Assembly (NCBI RefSeq): GCF_051650185.1
Contig: NZ_JBOFIN010000026.1
Location: forward strand, 4,215 to 68,214
DNA: 64,000 bases
Origin: Scandinavium sp051650185
Lineage (GTDB): Bacteria; Pseudomonadota; Gammaproteobacteria; Enterobacterales; Enterobacteriaceae
Direction: 5' to 3'
In this document: piece by piece, positions 62,455 to 64,000 of the stretch
How the letters are laid out: every line of letters begins with the position of its first letter
Position numbering within the stretch: the first letter of the stretch is position 1
The notes under the pieces: generated by a model
Told to the model about the DNA's origin: nothing
Database searches by the model: none
The model's input: the letters and a program-made list of their open reading frames with translations, nothing else
Program-made: the position numbers and the translations under genes

Positions 62455-63798
62455 ATGGAATCGACACTCTCTCTGGAAAACTTTCTGCAACGCGTACAGC
62501 TGCGTGACCCGCATCAGCCGGAATTTGCACAAGCTGTGCGCGAGGTCATGTCCACGCTTTGGCCTTTCCTTGACGCCAACCCTCGCTACCGTGAGATGTC
62601 TCTGCTGGAGCGTCTGGTCGAACCGGAGCGCGTCATCCAGTTCCGCGTGACCTGGGTTGACGATCGCAATCAGGTGCAGGTCAACCGCGCCTGGCGTGTC
62701 CAGTTCAGTTCAGCGATTGGCCCTTATAAAGGGGGAATGCGTTTCCACCCTTCCGTTAACCTGTCGATCCTGAAATTCCTCGGCTTCGAGCAGACCTTCA
62801 AAAACGCCCTCACCACCCTGCCCATGGGCGGCGGTAAAGGCGGCAGCGATTTCGATCCGAAAGGCAAAAGCGAAGGCGAAATCATGCGTTTCTGCCAGGC
62901 ACTGATGAGCGAGCTGTATCGCCACCTCGGCGCAGACACCGACGTGCCTGCCGGCGATATCGGCGTGGGCGCTCGTGAAGTCGGCTTTATGGCTGGCATG
63001 ATGAAAAAGCTCTCCAACAACACCGCCTGCGTGTTCACCGGAAAAGGCCTGTCGTTTGGCGGCAGCCTGATTCGCCCGGAAGCCACAGGTTACGGGCTTA
63101 TCTATTTCACCGATGCGATGCTCAAACGCCATGGCCTGGGTTTTGAGGGTATGCGCGTGGCAGTGTCTGGCTCCGGCAACGTGGCGCAATATGCGATTGA
63201 GAAAGCCATGGCGCTGGGCGCTCGCGTGGTTACCGCTTCTGATTCCAGTGGTACCGTGGTCGACGAAGCAGGCTTTACGCCTGAAAAACTGGCTCGTCTG
63301 GAAGAGATTAAAACCAGCCGCGACGGACGTGTTGCCGATTACGCCCGAGAGTTTGGTCTGCAATACCTGGAAGGCCAGCAGCCGTGGTCAGTACCTGTTG
63401 ATATCGCCCTGCCGTGCGCGACCCAGAACGAACTGGACGTTGAAGCGGCACGCACGCTTATCGCCAACGGCGTGAAAGCCGTGGCGGAAGGTGCCAACAT
63501 GCCAACCACCATCGCCGCAACGGATTTGTTCCTCGAAGCAGGCGTTCTGTTTGCCCCAGGCAAAGCGGCGAATGCGGGCGGCGTGGCGACGTCTGGCCTT
63601 GAAATGGCGCAGAACGCGGCGCGTATGGGCTGGAAAGCGGAGAAAGTTGATGCCCGTCTGCATCACATCATGCTGGATATCCATCAGGCGTGCGTGGAGT
63701 ACGGTGGCGAAGCCAGACAGACGCATTATGTACGCGGCGCGAACATTGCTGGATTTGTCAAAGTCGCCGATGCGATGCTGGCTCAGGGTGTGATTTAA
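62455..63798 (+). CDS. gdhA: NADP-specific glutamate dehydrogenase
   Basis: 447 residues, hexameric type. The catalytic Lys is in PMGGGKGGSDFDPKG; VPAGDIGVGAREVGFM and GSGNVAQYAIEKA (NADP Rossmann) are complete. It makes glutamate from 2-oxoglutarate and ammonia. A good Shine-Dalgarno (AGAGGAA) precedes the ATG. An IS903-type element lies 67 bp past the stop. Confidence 0.97.
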   Translation: MESTLSLENFLQRVQLRDPHQPEFAQAVREVMSTLWPFLDANPRYREMSLLERLVEPERVIQFRVTWVDDRNQVQVNRAWRVQFSSAIGPYKGGMRFHPSVNLSILKFLGFEQTFKNALTTLPMGGGKGGSDFDPKGKSEGEIMRFCQALMSELYRHLGADTDVPAGDIGVGAREVGFMAGMMKKLSNNTACVFTGKGLSFGGSLIRPEATGYGLIYFTDAMLKRHGLGFEGMRVAVSGSGNVAQYAIEKAMALGARVVTASDSSGTVVDEAGFTPEKLARLEEIKTSRDGRVADYAREFGLQYLEGQQPWSVPVDIALPCATQNELDVEAARTLIANGVKAVAEGANMPTTIAATDLFLEAGVLFAPGKAANAGGVATSGLEMAQNAARMGWKAEKVDARLHHIMLDIHQACVEYGGEARQTHYVRGANIAGFVKVADAMLAQGVI

Positions 63799-63837
63799 GC
63801 TGATTGCATGAAGTGCTGCCTGATGCCCTCTCCCCGC

Positions 63838-63858
63838 CCCTCTCCCACAGGGAGAGGG
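63838..63858 (+). terminator. Hairpin downstream of gdhA, next to an IS insertion
   Basis: CCCTCTCCC-ACA-GGGAGAGGG, a perfect 9-bp stem of a type widespread after enterobacterial genes. No T-run follows because IS sequence starts 7 nt later, so it may be a displaced terminator or a plain repeat. Confidence 0.6.
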
Positions 63859-63865
63859 AGCAAAC

Positions 63866-64000
63866 GGCTTTGTTGAATAAATCGAACTTTTGCTGAGTTG
63901 AAGGATCAGATCACGCATCCTCCCGATAACGAAGACCGTTCCGTGGCAAAGCAAAAGTTCAAAATTACCAACTGGCCCACCTACAACAAAGCTCTCATCA
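63866..64000 (+). mobile_element. Left end of an IS5-family, IS903-group insertion sequence
   Basis: GGCTTTGTTGAATAAATC (63866-63883) is the 18-bp terminal inverted repeat of IS903. About 60 bp further in, the transposase reading frame begins. The 9 bp before it (GGAGCAAAC) would be the target duplication, which cannot be verified because the right end is outside the window. Confidence 0.93.
63943..64000 (+). CDS. IS903-group transposase, N-terminal fragment
   Basis: A GTG-started frame running off the window edge, reading VAKQKFKITNWPTYNKALI, the start of the IS903-type DDE transposase. Only 19 codons are visible, so whether the copy is intact cannot be told. Confidence 0.85.
   Translation, partial: MAKQKFKITNWPTYNKALI

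Noticed and set aside
1..64000. CRISPR array, tRNA or rRNA genes
   Set aside because: No regularly spaced direct repeats, cloverleaf or rRNA sequence were seen on reading; small tRNA-like folds could be missed without a search.

Overview
The window is a piece of an Enterobacteriaceae chromosome. The gene content, gene order and protein sequences are E. coli-like throughout (trpE-GD-CF-B-A with a leader peptide, yciABC, chbBCARFG, astCADBE, ynjBCDE, gdhA). Several blocks differ from E. coli K-12 in a way that fits the Enterobacter/Leclercia/Lelliottia/Klebsiella side of the family. I cannot name the species from sequence alone. Coding density is high and almost all of it looks like core chromosome. 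The exceptions are an AT-rich stretch near 53.3-54.5 kb and the start of an IS903-type element at the right edge.

Layout. 0-2 kb: rluB (5' part), yciO and rnm (RNase AM), all leftward. 2-8.2 kb: an insertion between rnm and the trp leader, made of a 46-codon small ORF, three SPFH (HflK/HflC-like) membrane proteins and a CPC-type metal-pump ATPase, apparently one coupled operon. 8.2-15.6 kb: a cupin gene, then the complete trp operon with its TrpR operator, a leader peptide with tandem Trp codons, the attenuator and the terminator. 15.7-15.85 kb: an unannotated RyhB-family small RNA behind a Fur box, followed by a SYLF lipoprotein gene. 16.6-19.3 kb: ompW and yciC-yciB-yciA. At about 19.35 kb synteny jumps from the E. 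coli 28-min segment to the 39-min segment: yniB, hxpB, ydjM, tcyP.

23-32.4 kb: a complete citrate fermentation cluster (two-component system dpiBA, divergent from citCDEFXGT) sits between tcyP and cedA. 32.4-41.3 kb: cedA, the chitobiose operon chbBCARFG, osmE, nadE, cho, ves. 41.6-48.5 kb: spy and the arginine succinyltransferase operon astCADBE with a sigma-54 promoter. 48.9-54.3 kb: an accessory block between astC and xthA with a mercuric-reductase-like flavoprotein, two aldo-keto reductases, a LysR regulator and an AT-rich HEPN-motif gene. 54.6-63.8 kb: xthA, ynjBCDE, ynjF, a ynjA homologue, nudG, ynjH, gdhA. 63.87 kb to the end: the left end of an IS5-family/IS903-group element.

The points most worth a second look are the SPFH/P-type ATPase operon with its overlapping small ORF, the RyhB paralogue beside trpA, and the solitary HEPN-motif gene beside xthA.
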